Source: JANJTB01 sp032027125 (GTDB lineage: Bacteria; Bacteroidota; Ignavibacteria; Kapaibacteriales; UBA2268). Taken from it: a DNA stretch of 64,000 bases. The notes under the pieces were generated by a model. It had not been told where the DNA came from, ran no database searches, and saw nothing but the letters and a program-made list of their open reading frames with translations. This document shows, one piece after another, positions 44,796 to 52,866 of this stretch. Made by a program: the position numbers and the translations under genes. The stretch spans positions 1,488,027 through 1,552,026 of the forward strand of contig JAVSMQ010000001.1 of the NCBI GenBank assembly GCA_032027125.1, given 5' to 3'. How positions within the stretch are numbered: position 1 is the first letter of the stretch; each line of letters opens with the position of its first letter.

Positions 44796-45335
44796 ATGGT
44801 AACAACAGTAAGTACAGAAAATTTAGATTTTAACAAAGTATGGCTTATGTTTAAGGAAACTGATAAAAAGTTTCAGGAAACTGATAAAATTATTAGGAAT
44901 TTGACCAAAAAGATGAGCGAGGTTGAATCCCGTTGGGGCAAATTTGTAGAATCTCTTGTTGAGGGGTCACTTGTTAGAATATTGAATGAATTCGGGATTA
45001 CCGTAAACCGAACTTCAACAAGAGAAAAATGCCTTTTTGATGATGATGAATACGAAATTGACATTATTGCTAAAAACGGAGATGAAATAGTAGCTGTAGA
45101 AGTAAAAACCACTTTAAGTGTATCAGATGTTAAAGATTTCATCGCAAAATTGGAACTATTTAAAAAAGCATTCCCTGATTATAAAAAAAATAAATTATTT
45201 GGAGCTGTAGCCTTTATACAAAAGGACTCAGAGGCTGATAAGTTTGCTGCTAAAAGTGGATTGATTGTCATTAAAGCGGTCGGAGAGAGTGCTAAAATAG
45301 CAAATCGTAAAGATTTCAAACCGAAAAGTTGGTAA
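44796..45335 (+). CDS. PD-(D/E)XK nuclease-like protein (DUF3782 type)
   Basis: 179 residues. An N-terminal coiled coil (KKFQETDKIIRNLTKKMSEVESRWG, about 20-50) precedes a restriction-endonuclease-like core: EIDIIAKNGDEIVAVEVKTTLS (about 87-108) holds the D-x(n)-ExK pattern in EIDII and VEVK. The remainder (FAKLELFKK to SGLIVIKAVG) fits the nuclease fold. DUF3782-type proteins are common in Bacteroidota and cyanobacteria and are thought to be nuclease-related; actual activity is unproven. It lies between element copies 1 and 2. Confidence 0.8.
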   Translation: MVTTVSTENLDFNKVWLMFKETDKKFQETDKIIRNLTKKMSEVESRWGKFVESLVEGSLVRILNEFGITVNRTSTREKCLFDDDEYEIDIIAKNGDEIVAVEVKTTLSVSDVKDFIAKLELFKKAFPDYKKNKLFGAVAFIQKDSEADKFAAKSGLIVIKAVGESAKIANRKDFKPKSW

Positions 45336-45464
45336 AAATCAATGCAACAAATCCGAATTAATGGTAATAGAATATCATTTACTTATTCGCTTTAGATATA
45401 TTAAAAAATAAATTTTTTGTGCTTGATATTGAGAAAATGAAAAGTTTACTATGTAACTAAAAAT

Positions 45465-45520
45465 AATTTGTCCCCTTTTGACGTTCTTATGACATATATA
45501 TGTATAGGAAGATACAAATT
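45465..45520 (+). repeat. 56-bp conserved element, copy 2
   Basis: Runs from AATTTGT to ACAAATT, a perfect 7-bp inverted repeat at the ends, with GTCCCCTTTTGACG, TTCTTATGACATATA and the palindrome ACATATATATGT inside. Exactly 120 bp separate its last base from the ATG at 45641; the whole 176-bp leader resembles that of copy 4. Confidence 0.9.
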
Positions 45521-45640
45521 AAAAATAGTTTAAATTTCTGTAAAAATTATAAGGTTTAGATGTAAAAAAGATTCTACAAATTATGTTATTGAAACATAAA
45601 GTATTTACATTTTTGTTTAACTGATTTAAGGAGTCTTTTA

Positions 45641-46156
45641 ATGAAAAGATTGATTTGTCTTCTGATTGCTTTATTTACTTTTATTCCTTTAAACGGAATA
45701 TATGCTCAAATCAAAATCGGCGAATTGAAAAATGGTTCGGCAGTAATCACACACGACTTACAAGATTTATTACAGGCAATTGAAAAAGAATACTCTATGG
45801 ATACCAAGAAAGTCATTAAGTTTCTTTATGCCAAAATCATGATTTCTAAAGATAATAAATATTGGCTGGCTGCAGGGAATCATAATCCTAATACAAATTT
45901 TAAAATGGCAGTTCAATTAGTTCTGAATTCTAAAACCAATGAATTGCATGTCAGCAGGATTTCTGCTACAATTACACAATACTGCAGTGACTGCAATAGT
46001 CCCAATTGTGCATTGATTTTTGATGATGATGGAAATATAAACGGTTGCAGTGATTGTGATTCCGGAAATTCAAAAGATTTTTGTAATCATAATATCACTT
46101 CTGAAAGTCCAGCTAAGAATCAGGTTGTTGTTGAACGCTATTTATTAAAACATTAA
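45641..46156 (+). CDS. Secreted Cys-motif protein, paralogue 1
   Basis: 171 residues; start behind AAGGAGTCTTTTA. Signal peptide 1-22 (ends IYAQ). Residues 23-50 (from IKIGELKNGSAV to AIEKE) are identical to paralogue 2 at 51992. Cysteines at 115, 118, 123, 136, 139 and 148, with the CxxCxxPxC motif (CSDCNSPNC), point to metal binding or disulfides. The C-terminal VERYLLKH is also identical to paralogue 2. The middle has diverged strongly. Expected in the periplasm or outside. No family recognised. The 56-bp element, leader and terminator are shared with the paralogue. Confidence 0.8.
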   Translation: MKRLICLLIALFTFIPLNGIYAQIKIGELKNGSAVITHDLQDLLQAIEKEYSMDTKKVIKFLYAKIMISKDNKYWLAAGNHNPNTNFKMAVQLVLNSKTNELHVSRISATITQYCSDCNSPNCALIFDDDGNINGCSDCDSGNSKDFCNHNITSESPAKNQVVVERYLLKH

Positions 46157-46163
46157 TTTCGAG

Positions 46164-46206
46164 GGGATTAAGATTGAAAAATAATTCGGTCTTAATCCCT
46201 TATTTT
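46164..46206 (+). terminator. Terminator after secreted paralogue 1
   Basis: GGGATTAAGA (46164-46173) pairs with TCTTAATCCC (46190-46199), then TTATTTTTTAT. The same stem-loop follows paralogue 2 at 52515, with about 90% of the flanking bases shared. Confidence 0.8.
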
Positions 46207-46244
46207 TTATCATTTTGAGGGTGTTTTGAAAATATTCAAATCTA

Positions 46245-47627
46245 TTACTTAATACCATATTTTGATATTTTGTATCTTATTGTCCGCTCACCGATATTTA
46301 GTATATCAGCAGCTTTTACCTGATTACCGCCGGTTACTGCAAGTGCTTTACGAATCAGGACTGATTCAAGCTGCTCAACTTTTAAATTCAAATCTCCTAA
46401 CTCAAAGCAGGTTTCATCAGACATTTCTGAAGCAGAGAGGTTTGAAGCAGCAATCTCTTTTGGCAGGTCATCAATTGTAATAATATTTCTTCTTGAAATG
46501 ACAACAGCTCTCTGTATAATATTTTCAAGTTCGCGAATATTCCCGGGATAATTATATTTCATCAGCAAATCAGTTGCTTCTTTATCCAAGCCGTTAATTT
46601 TTCTGCCGTTAATTTCAGAATATTTTTTAAGGAAATACTCAATCAATGGCTTAATATCAGAGCGGCGTTTTCGTAGAGGCGGAATTTCTATAGTAACCAC
46701 GTTCAATCTATAAAGCAAATCTTCCCGAAATTCTTTATTTGAAATCATTTCCTCAAGATTTCGATTTGTTGCCGAAACAATTCTAACATCCGTTTTAATG
46801 GTTTTGTCACCGCCGAGCCGTTCGATTTCACCAAATTGGAGAACTCGCAGCATCTTGACTTGCACAGCCAGCGGTATATCGCCAACTTCATCAATGAACA
46901 AAGTCCCGGTGTCAGCTTGCTCAAATTTGCCGATTCTGGATTTCACCGCACCGGTAAAAGCTCCTTTTTCGTTTCCAAAAAGTTCGCTTTCAAATAATGT
47001 TTCGGGAAGTGCGGCACAATTAACAACTACGAACGGATTAGACTGCCTGTTGCTTGCATCGTGAATAGCGCGTGCAATAAGCTCTTTGCCGGTTCCGCTT
47101 TCACCTCTTATTAATACACTTGCTTTTGAATCTGCAACTCTCGAGGCTATGCTCAGAACCTCTTCCATTGCAGAGCCGCTGTAAATAATCGAGCTGAAAG
47201 ATACTGCATTTTTGTTTGAACTTATGTTGTCAAGGAGACTTTTGTTATCATCAAGTACAGCAATTTTGTCTTCTGTTTTGGCAATTAACTCAAGGAGGTC
47301 ATTGAGTTCAATCGGCTTCTGGATAAAGTCAGCGGCGCCGTATTTCATTAAATTAACCGCATCGTCAATTTCACCATACGCAGTAGAGATTATTACCGCA
47401 ATTTCAGGATTTATTGCCTTAACTTCAAGAAGCAGTTCTTTTCCGGTTTTACCGGGCATTTTTAAATCAGAAATGATTAAATCAATCTGATTTTTTTTAA
47501 AAAAGCTCACGGCTGAATCAACATCCGAAAAATCAAATACTTTATAACCTTTATTTTCAAGAAATCCTTTTATAGGAATTCTTTGATTATCTTCATCATC
47601 TACGAGAATTATTTTAAAATTTTTCAT
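46245..47627 (-). CDS. Sigma-54-dependent response regulator (NtrC family)
   Basis: 460 residues in three domains. Receiver (1-120): acidic pair Asp10-Asp11, phosphoacceptor Asp54, Lys104 (FIQKPIE). AAA+ (about 145-385): Walker A GESGTGKE from 175, GAFTGA loop at 222-227 that contacts sigma-54, Walker B FIDEVGD. C-terminal Fis-type HTH (about 420-458). It activates sigma-54 promoters after phosphorylation by its partner kinase, whose gene overlaps by four bases (TCAT, ATGA on the minus strand). Its own targets are unknown; the sHSP promoter region in this window is a candidate of the right architecture. Confidence 0.95.
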   Translation of the reverse strand: MKNFKIILVDDEDNQRIPIKGFLENKGYKVFDFSDVDSAVSFFKKNQIDLIISDLKMPGKTGKELLLEVKAINPEIAVIISTAYGEIDDAVNLMKYGAADFIQKPIELNDLLELIAKTEDKIAVLDDNKSLLDNISSNKNAVSFSSIIYSGSAMEEVLSIASRVADSKASVLIRGESGTGKELIARAIHDASNRQSNPFVVVNCAALPETLFESELFGNEKGAFTGAVKSRIGKFEQADTGTLFIDEVGDIPLAVQVKMLRVLQFGEIERLGGDKTIKTDVRIVSATNRNLEEMISNKEFREDLLYRLNVVTIEIPPLRKRRSDIKPLIEYFLKKYSEINGRKINGLDKEATDLLMKYNYPGNIRELENIIQRAVVISRRNIITIDDLPKEIAASNLSASEMSDETCFELGDLNLKVEQLESVLIRKALAVTGGNQVKAADILNIGERTIRYKISKYGIK

Positions 47628-49600
47628 ACTTTTTTCAACTCAACAAAAAATGTAGTACCTGCATCATTTGATTCAAAATATATTTTGCCTTCGTGCTCTT
47701 CAATTATTTTATTGACGATTCCAAGCCCCAGTCCGGTACCTTTGCTTTTAGTAGTAAAATATATGTCGAAAATTTTATCCTTTATTTCGTCATTTATTCC
47801 TGCACCTGAATCCGAAACGGTTACAATCCAATTCTGAACGGTATCCTTAATTTGAATAAGAATTTCACTATTTTCGGCGGAGGCATCTAAAGCATTTTGA
47901 ATTAAATTTATAAATACCTGCTGAATTCTATCTTTATCAATATTTGCAATTTTGTTATTTTCTGCTTTATAATTTATCCTGATATTCTTTTCCAGGGCAG
48001 TAGATTTAAGCAGATTAACCGCATTATTAACAGGATTATTTAAATCTTCGTGTTTGAGGATAATTCTATTGATTTTGGAAAATTCTAAAAATTGAGATAT
48101 AATTTTGTCAATTCTTCTAATTTCCTGCCTGACTGTACGGACCAACTCAAAATAATCCTCTTTGCTGTGATTTGGCTCAAATTCATACTCAAGCCTTTGT
48201 GCAATAACATTTATTGCATTCATAGGATTCCGTATTTCGTGTGCTACTCCTGCGGCAAGAGTACCGGTTGCTTTCAGCTTTTCGTTCCTTCTTTTGATTT
48301 CTTCTGCTTGTTTAATTTCTGAAACATCCCTAATTACAGCTATTGCAATGTATGGTTCATTATTAGAATCATAAATTGATGATGTGCTGTATGCAAGTAT
48401 CAACTTTTCACCCATCGGATTAGTATGCTCAATTTCATTATATCCAAAAGACTTACCCGAAAGAATCGCTTCTGTAAGATTTAAAAAACCAATATCAAAA
48501 ATGGACTCAATTTTTTTACCTAAATCAACCTTTCCAAATAGAGATTCAGATTTGTGATTATACAAAATAATATTCTGATTCTTGTCTATTCCAATAACAC
48601 CTTCATTTATATTGAATAGCAAAATACTGGTATAATCAAGCATTTGTTTGTGCTCTTCCTTCAGCTTTATATGTCGTGAACGCTGATAAATGAAAGCGGT
48701 CGTTCCAAAAGCTATGAGGAAAAGCCCAAGAGAAAGCAAAATCGTCCGCCTTGTACTACTTTGTTTAATGTCTCTTACTTTTTTTAAAGACATCCCGAGT
48801 CTGAGGTACAAATCATCATCTTCATTTTTGACTTTGATTACAGATTCAAGTATTTTCTTTTCATTATAATCAATTATTCTGCTGAATTTTAAATTTGAAT
48901 CATTAAGATTTAGCATCTCTTCATCACTATCAACAGTTGAAAGCGGCAAAATATTGTGTGTGGCTGAAATCAATCCTATATCATCCTGAAGAGCAACAAA
49001 TTCAATCACAGGATTTTTGCTGAAATCATTGATAAGTTTTCCTATGCCTATTGATTTTCTCAGGTCAAGCAGTTTTGACTTATCTATACCTGCAGCAACC
49101 AAACTCTTTTTATCGGAGAATTGACCGCCTATAAGATAATATAAATTCCCTTTTATTTCGTGAACTCCTAATTCCAGCCAGAAATACTGCTCTTCATTTA
49201 CGTATCGAAGATAATCATTCAGGCTGCTGTCCAAATCCGCAGGAGAGTTGACTTCAAGGTTACTGACTACTCCGATTCTATCTGATATATAGATGAAATC
49301 TAAATCATACATATCTGAAAATTCTTTTATCTGATTTTTTGTAAAGCGTTTGTGAGTATTTATGTGGTCAGCAAGAGAAGATGCAGCAACAAGTGAATTG
49401 ACTATCTCGTCCAGTATGATTTCATTTGTTTTAATATTATTTTCCATAGATTGTTTTAGAGCATAAATCATATTCTCTGATTCTGAGCGGCTCATATCAA
49501 GCAGGTCATTTTTTGTTTGGTTAAGCTCAAAATAAGAAAATACTGCAACTGAAATCGCCAAAATAAATGCTGCTATTGATATTAAATAAATTCTTTTCAA
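47624..49600 (-). CDS. Membrane sensor histidine kinase with PAS domain
   Basis: 658 residues from a TTG at 49600 (no ATG exists before the first membrane helix). Transmembrane segments at about 5-24 and 286-305 enclose a 260-residue periplasmic sensor of Cache-like make-up. A PAS domain lies at about 320-430, then HisKA with phosphorylated His454 (AAGVAHEIRNPMN) and HATPase_c with NLIQNALDAS, DSGAGI and GTGLGLG. Partner of the sigma-54 response regulator downstream, overlapping by four bases. The ligand is unknown. Confidence 0.95.
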   Translation of the reverse strand: MKRIYLISIAAFILAISVAVFSYFELNQTKNDLLDMSRSESENMIYALKQSMENNIKTNEIILDEIVNSLVAASSLADHINTHKRFTKNQIKEFSDMYDLDFIYISDRIGVVSNLEVNSPADLDSSLNDYLRYVNEEQYFWLELGVHEIKGNLYYLIGGQFSDKKSLVAAGIDKSKLLDLRKSIGIGKLINDFSKNPVIEFVALQDDIGLISATHNILPLSTVDSDEEMLNLNDSNLKFSRIIDYNEKKILESVIKVKNEDDDLYLRLGMSLKKVRDIKQSSTRRTILLSLGLFLIAFGTTAFIYQRSRHIKLKEEHKQMLDYTSILLFNINEGVIGIDKNQNIILYNHKSESLFGKVDLGKKIESIFDIGFLNLTEAILSGKSFGYNEIEHTNPMGEKLILAYSTSSIYDSNNEPYIAIAVIRDVSEIKQAEEIKRRNEKLKATGTLAAGVAHEIRNPMNAINVIAQRLEYEFEPNHSKEDYFELVRTVRQEIRRIDKIISQFLEFSKINRIILKHEDLNNPVNNAVNLLKSTALEKNIRINYKAENNKIANIDKDRIQQVFINLIQNALDASAENSEILIQIKDTVQNWIVTVSDSGAGINDEIKDKIFDIYFTTKSKGTGLGLGIVNKIIEEHEGKIYFESNDAGTTFFVELKKV

Positions 49601-49742
49601 TATTGTATAACTTCAATTGCGTAAAACAACATATTCTAAAACCATAAAGGTCAATTCCAGATGATTATAGTTTACAAAAATAAATAATATTTTCCTTTAT
49701 AAAGGAAAATATTATTATTGGCAATGTATTTGTTCATTTATA

Positions 49743-50864
49743 TCAGATGCCAAGCTCTATGCCGAGAGTTATGAAATTGCCTTTATAGTTCATCTCCTGA
49801 TAATTTGATGTGTTCTCAAAATTATAATAATCTAATATAATTTTCAAATTGTTAAAAATACTATTTTCAAAATATATTCTTTTTTCGAAGCTTATTCCGA
49901 AACTGTTATTCTCATCCTTTCTGGATTCATAAATATCATCAATCAAATTTACTTCGTAATTATACTCTTTATCGGATAATGAGTAAGTTACCGAGCCCTT
50001 AATTGCGAAAGGTAAAATATGAGTTAGTTTTACTGTGTATGTTGAGTGAATAAAGCTGTATGGGTCATCAAAAAATTCATTGTCACCTGCGAAATCATAA
50101 CCGATATAATCAATTGGAGTATCGTAAACATTTAAAGCACTGCTGCCTTCATATTGCACACTTATTCCGGTTGATTCAATTATATTTTGGGCTATCTGAA
50201 CAGAATATCTTAACTGTAATGCCGAGCTTCCGAAATTTGTCCGGACTCTGCCGTCTCTTGTAAAAACGAAATCAGCGACATCATCAGGTATGGAATAATA
50301 GAATTTTGAATGAAGATTTGAGCTTAGTTTAATCGCTGTTTTTGTTTCAAAAGATTTATTGATTACAATGCCGCTCGTATTTTCAATAAAATTAAGTTCA
50401 TTAAGTAAATTAAAAGTTTTATACTTGAAATCTGAATTTAAATTTAGAATAAAACCATCATCAATTAAGCGGGTAAAGCCGATACCTGCAAAATACTGCC
50501 AGGTATCTGAATTGTCATCTAATGTTACTGCCTGACGCATCAGAATAGTGCCGTATATGCTGATTGATGCGTTCTCATCAGAATTGGTATAAACCGAATA
50601 TCCTGTACCCAAAGATGTAGTAAGATAATTCCTTTCAGAATAGTTGAAATACTGCGAAATCCCTGCTCCGCCCCAAAAACTAAAGTTTGTATCCGGAGAG
50701 TATGACAGACTGAGACTATTGGAAGAAATCGGAGAGTTGAATGCTGTTCCGTTAAACGAATTGGCAGTATAACCTGATTGTGAATTAAAATCAACACCAA
50801 TCTGGGAAAAACTAAAATTCATTGTGATTATGATTAATATACTATATATGATGAGATTTTTCAT
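49743..50864 (-). CDS. Outer-membrane beta-barrel protein of unknown function
   Basis: 373 residues. Signal peptide to about residue 20 (MNFSFSQ). The mature part is a run of amphipathic strands with aromatic girdles (NSLSLSYSPDTNFSFWGGAGI, YSVYTNSDENASISIYGTILM, FGISFEKRIYF) ending in NFITLGIELGI. It looks like a porin-type or DUF-class barrel without identified relatives. It sits 142 bp upstream of the histidine kinase gene on the same strand; whether they share a transcript is open. Confidence 0.75.
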   Translation of the reverse strand: MKNLIIYSILIIITMNFSFSQIGVDFNSQSGYTANSFNGTAFNSPISSNSLSLSYSPDTNFSFWGGAGISQYFNYSERNYLTTSLGTGYSVYTNSDENASISIYGTILMRQAVTLDDNSDTWQYFAGIGFTRLIDDGFILNLNSDFKYKTFNLLNELNFIENTSGIVINKSFETKTAIKLSSNLHSKFYYSIPDDVADFVFTRDGRVRTNFGSSALQLRYSVQIAQNIIESTGISVQYEGSSALNVYDTPIDYIGYDFAGDNEFFDDPYSFIHSTYTVKLTHILPFAIKGSVTYSLSDKEYNYEVNLIDDIYESRKDENNSFGISFEKRIYFENSIFNNLKIILDYYNFENTSNYQEMNYKGNFITLGIELGI

Positions 50865-50939
50865 TTTATAACTCTACTGCTTTTATTTAGATTAGAAATG
50901 CCGGTCACTCATTTTTCTTGATTGACCGGCATCATAAGA

Positions 50940-51332
50940 TTACTTTTTGCCGCGTTTTCTAAGACCGGTTTTTGAGCCTTCACCGGCACCTGAACCGTCC
51001 ATTAATCTTTGACGAACTGCACTGCCTGCATTGTCGCAAACACCATCACCGTCAGCATCTACAAAATTTAGTCTTTTGCCTTTTCCTTGAGGATTGCCTG
51101 CATTGTCGCAAACGCCGTCGCCATCTGCGTCAACAAAGTTAGGAGCTGAGGGATTATTCTGATTAAGTCTTTTTGGAGCACCGGTATTGTTATCACAAAC
51201 GCCGTCACCATCTGCATCTACCCAGTTAGTCTGGAGTTTTTTCTGAAGCTTTTTGCCATTTTGTGCAAAAGCATCGGTATTAAGAGTTACAGTAAGAATT
51301 ACTGCTGCGAGAATTATCATCATCTTTTTCAT
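50940..51332 (-). CDS. Secreted protein with three calcium-binding DxDxDG repeats
   Basis: Start set at 51332 (MKKMMIILAAV) behind AGGTGACTCG; an upstream reading lacks a ribosome site. 130 residues. Signal peptide ends DAFAQ. Three copies of VDADGDGVCDN, each about 10-30 residues apart, form EF-hand-like or thrombospondin-type-3-like Ca2+ loops with Asp at positions 1, 3 and 5; each loop carries one Cys. The tail is basic (TGLRKRGKK). Probably exported. Repeats are nearly identical at DNA level, so copy number may vary between strains. Family role unknown. Confidence 0.82.
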   Translation of the reverse strand: MKKMMIILAAVILTVTLNTDAFAQNGKKLQKKLQTNWVDADGDGVCDNNTGAPKRLNQNNPSAPNFVDADGDGVCDNAGNPQGKGKRLNFVDADGDGVCDNAGSAVRQRLMDGSGAGEGSKTGLRKRGKK

Positions 51333-51579
51333 CGAGTCACCTTTTAGGTTATGATTTATAAAAACATTTATTTTAACTTTTCTGCACGCGTACATAAGAT
51401 GTTATTCAATTGTCGTGCCAAGATTGTAAATGCTTTGTATATTTGATACTTATAAAAAATGGCATATTTTTCTGCAGATAATAATCGTCAATTTTTGTAT
51501 TTAATTTTATCAATTTCGTTAAAATTGTCGAATAGTTCATACTTAGATATCAAAAATATATTTTTACTAACTAAAAAAT

Positions 51580-51635
51580 AATATGTCCCCTTTTGACCTT
51601 CTTATGACATATATATGTATAGGAAGATGCAAATT
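51580..51635 (+). repeat. 56-bp conserved element, copy 3
   Basis: AATATGT to GCAAATT, with GTCCCCTTTTGACC, TTCTTATGACATATA and the ATATATGTATAGGAAGAT stretch shared with copy 2. It lies in the 659-bp gap 51333-51991. The 180 bp between it and copy 4 carry no gene with a ribosome-binding site; only a 31-codon frame with no start signal is seen. Confidence 0.88.
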
Positions 51636-51815
51636 GAAAATAGTTTTTAAAATGCTGAATGATGGAAATATTTTAAAGGATATATACAAATATATCTATT
51701 CTATAATTTGTTTTCAATATGTTCAGTTATATTTTTTTGTGTTATAAAAAATTTATGTATATTTGTAAATATGAATGAGAAAAGTATCATTTATGTTTTA
51801 TTAAAACTAAGAAAT

Positions 51816-51871
51816 AAATTGTCCCCTTTTAACATTCTTATGACATATATATGTATTAGTAGATACAAATT
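51816..51871 (+). repeat. 56-bp conserved element, copy 4
   Basis: AAATTGT to ACAAATT, carrying GTCCCCTTTTAACA (TTAACA replaces TTGACG) and the invariant TTCTTATGACATATA. It ends exactly 120 bp before the ATG at 51992, as copy 2 does at 45641. Confidence 0.9.
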
Positions 51872-51991
51872 GAAAGAAGTTTAAATTTTTGAAAAAATTA
51901 TAAGGTTTAGATATAAAAAGATTCTACAAATTATGTTATTGAAAAATAAATAATTGCAATTTTTGTAAAACTGATTTAAGGAGTCTTTTTA

Positions 51992-52507
51992 ATGAAAAAA
52001 TTCATTTATCTTCTGATTGTTTCTTTTGCTTTTATTCCTTTAAACGGAATATATGCTCAAATCAAAATCGGCGAATTGAAAAACGGTTCGGCAGTAATCA
52101 CACACGACTTACAGGATTTATTACAGGCGATTGAAAAAGAGCATAATATGGATAAAAATGAAAATATTAAATTTCTATATGCTAAGATATTGATTTTTAA
52201 TGATAATAAATATTGGCTAAATGCCGGGAATGAAAATCCTGATTCAATGTTTAAGTTTACAATCCTATTAGAAAAAAGTACAGAAAATGATGATTTATTT
52301 ATAAGTCCTTATAAAATTGAATCGCCAAAACGTTGTACATATTGTTATAATCCTGATTGTGGTAAAGCAAAAGATGAAAATGGTAATATTTTTTATTGCT
52401 CTGCTGCAAAGCCAAAACCTACGGACGAAAATAACAATACCCAAGCCAAATCTCAGAATAAACGGAGATTAAGTGTTGCAGTTGAACGTTATTTATTAAA
52501 ACATTAA
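51992..52507 (+). CDS. Secreted Cys-motif protein, paralogue 2
   Basis: 171 residues, exactly the length of paralogue 1. Signal peptide 1-22. Residues 23-50 are identical to paralogue 1, cysteines 115, 118, 123 and 136 are at the same positions (CTYCYNPDC), and the end VERYLLKH is shared. The stretch 54-160 has diverged, and the extra cysteines 139 and 148 of paralogue 1 are absent. Flanking leader and terminator are nearly identical to those of paralogue 1, so whole units were duplicated. Function unknown. Confidence 0.8.
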   Translation: MKKFIYLLIVSFAFIPLNGIYAQIKIGELKNGSAVITHDLQDLLQAIEKEHNMDKNENIKFLYAKILIFNDNKYWLNAGNENPDSMFKFTILLEKSTENDDLFISPYKIESPKRCTYCYNPDCGKAKDENGNIFYCSAAKPKPTDENNNTQAKSQNKRRLSVAVERYLLKH

Positions 52508-52514
52508 TTTCACG

Positions 52515-52560
52515 GGGATTAAGATTGATATAGAATTCGGTCTTAATCCCTTAATTTTAT
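52515..52560 (+). terminator. Terminator after secreted paralogue 2
   Basis: GGGATTAAGA (52515-52524) pairs with TCTTAATCCC (52541-52550), then TTAATTTTATT. Duplicate of the stem-loop at 46164. Confidence 0.78.
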
Positions 52561-52573
52561 TAAAAATAAATAT

Positions 52574-52629
52574 AATTTGTCCCCTTTTGACATTCTTATG
52601 ACATATATAAGTAAAGGATGATACGAATT
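52574..52629 (+). repeat. 56-bp conserved element, copy 5
   Basis: AATTTGT to ACGAATT, with GTCCCCTTTTGACA and TTCTTATGACATATA. It ends 40 bp before the start of a 21-residue peptide gene with a strong ribosome-binding site. Confidence 0.88.
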
Positions 52630-52669
52630 AAAAAAAGTTATTTAATTCTGAAAACTCAGGAGGAGTTAG

Positions 52670-52735
52670 ATGTCCGTAGAAAAAGCACAAACCACCGGAA
52701 TCCTAAACAATATTCCCGTGCCCTTAGGTGGTTAG
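52670..52735 (+). CDS. Predicted 21-residue peptide ending in PLGG
   Basis: ATG at 52670 follows AGGAGGAGTTAG, the strongest Shine-Dalgarno in this zone. The peptide begins MSVEKAQTTG and ends NNIPVPLGG, then stops (TAG). No signal peptide, cysteine or export motif. It lies behind element copy 5. The same leader in copies 2 and 4 has lost this frame (ATG followed by TAA, or ATA). The bases 52690-52731 can also fold (GGAAT/ATTCC inside ACCAC/GTGGT), so an RNA role must be considered. The next frame downstream (52765, behind AAGGTGGG) is 41 codons of low complexity and overlaps the AlbA gene end; I do not count it as a gene. Confidence 0.55.
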   Translation: MSVEKAQTTGILNNIPVPLGG

Positions 52736-52866
52736 TCGTCAAATATCACAAGGTGGGATTACAAATGAACTTTCTTTTGTTAAGTTCTTTTTTTATTTAT
52801 ATATATTTGGAAAAGACAAGTATTAATAAAATCAAATACTTATATATTTCTTTTTCGAATTTCTTT

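Noticed and set aside
49720..49742. Second sigma-54-like site (TTGGCAATGTATTTGT) near 49.72 kb
   Set aside because: No plus-strand gene follows it and the spacing to the -12 element is imperfect.
44411..52629. Integron attC sites as explanation for the 56-bp elements
   Set aside because: No GTTRRRY core sites, no integrase in the window, and genes between copies are on both strands; the element also lies upstream rather than downstream of genes.
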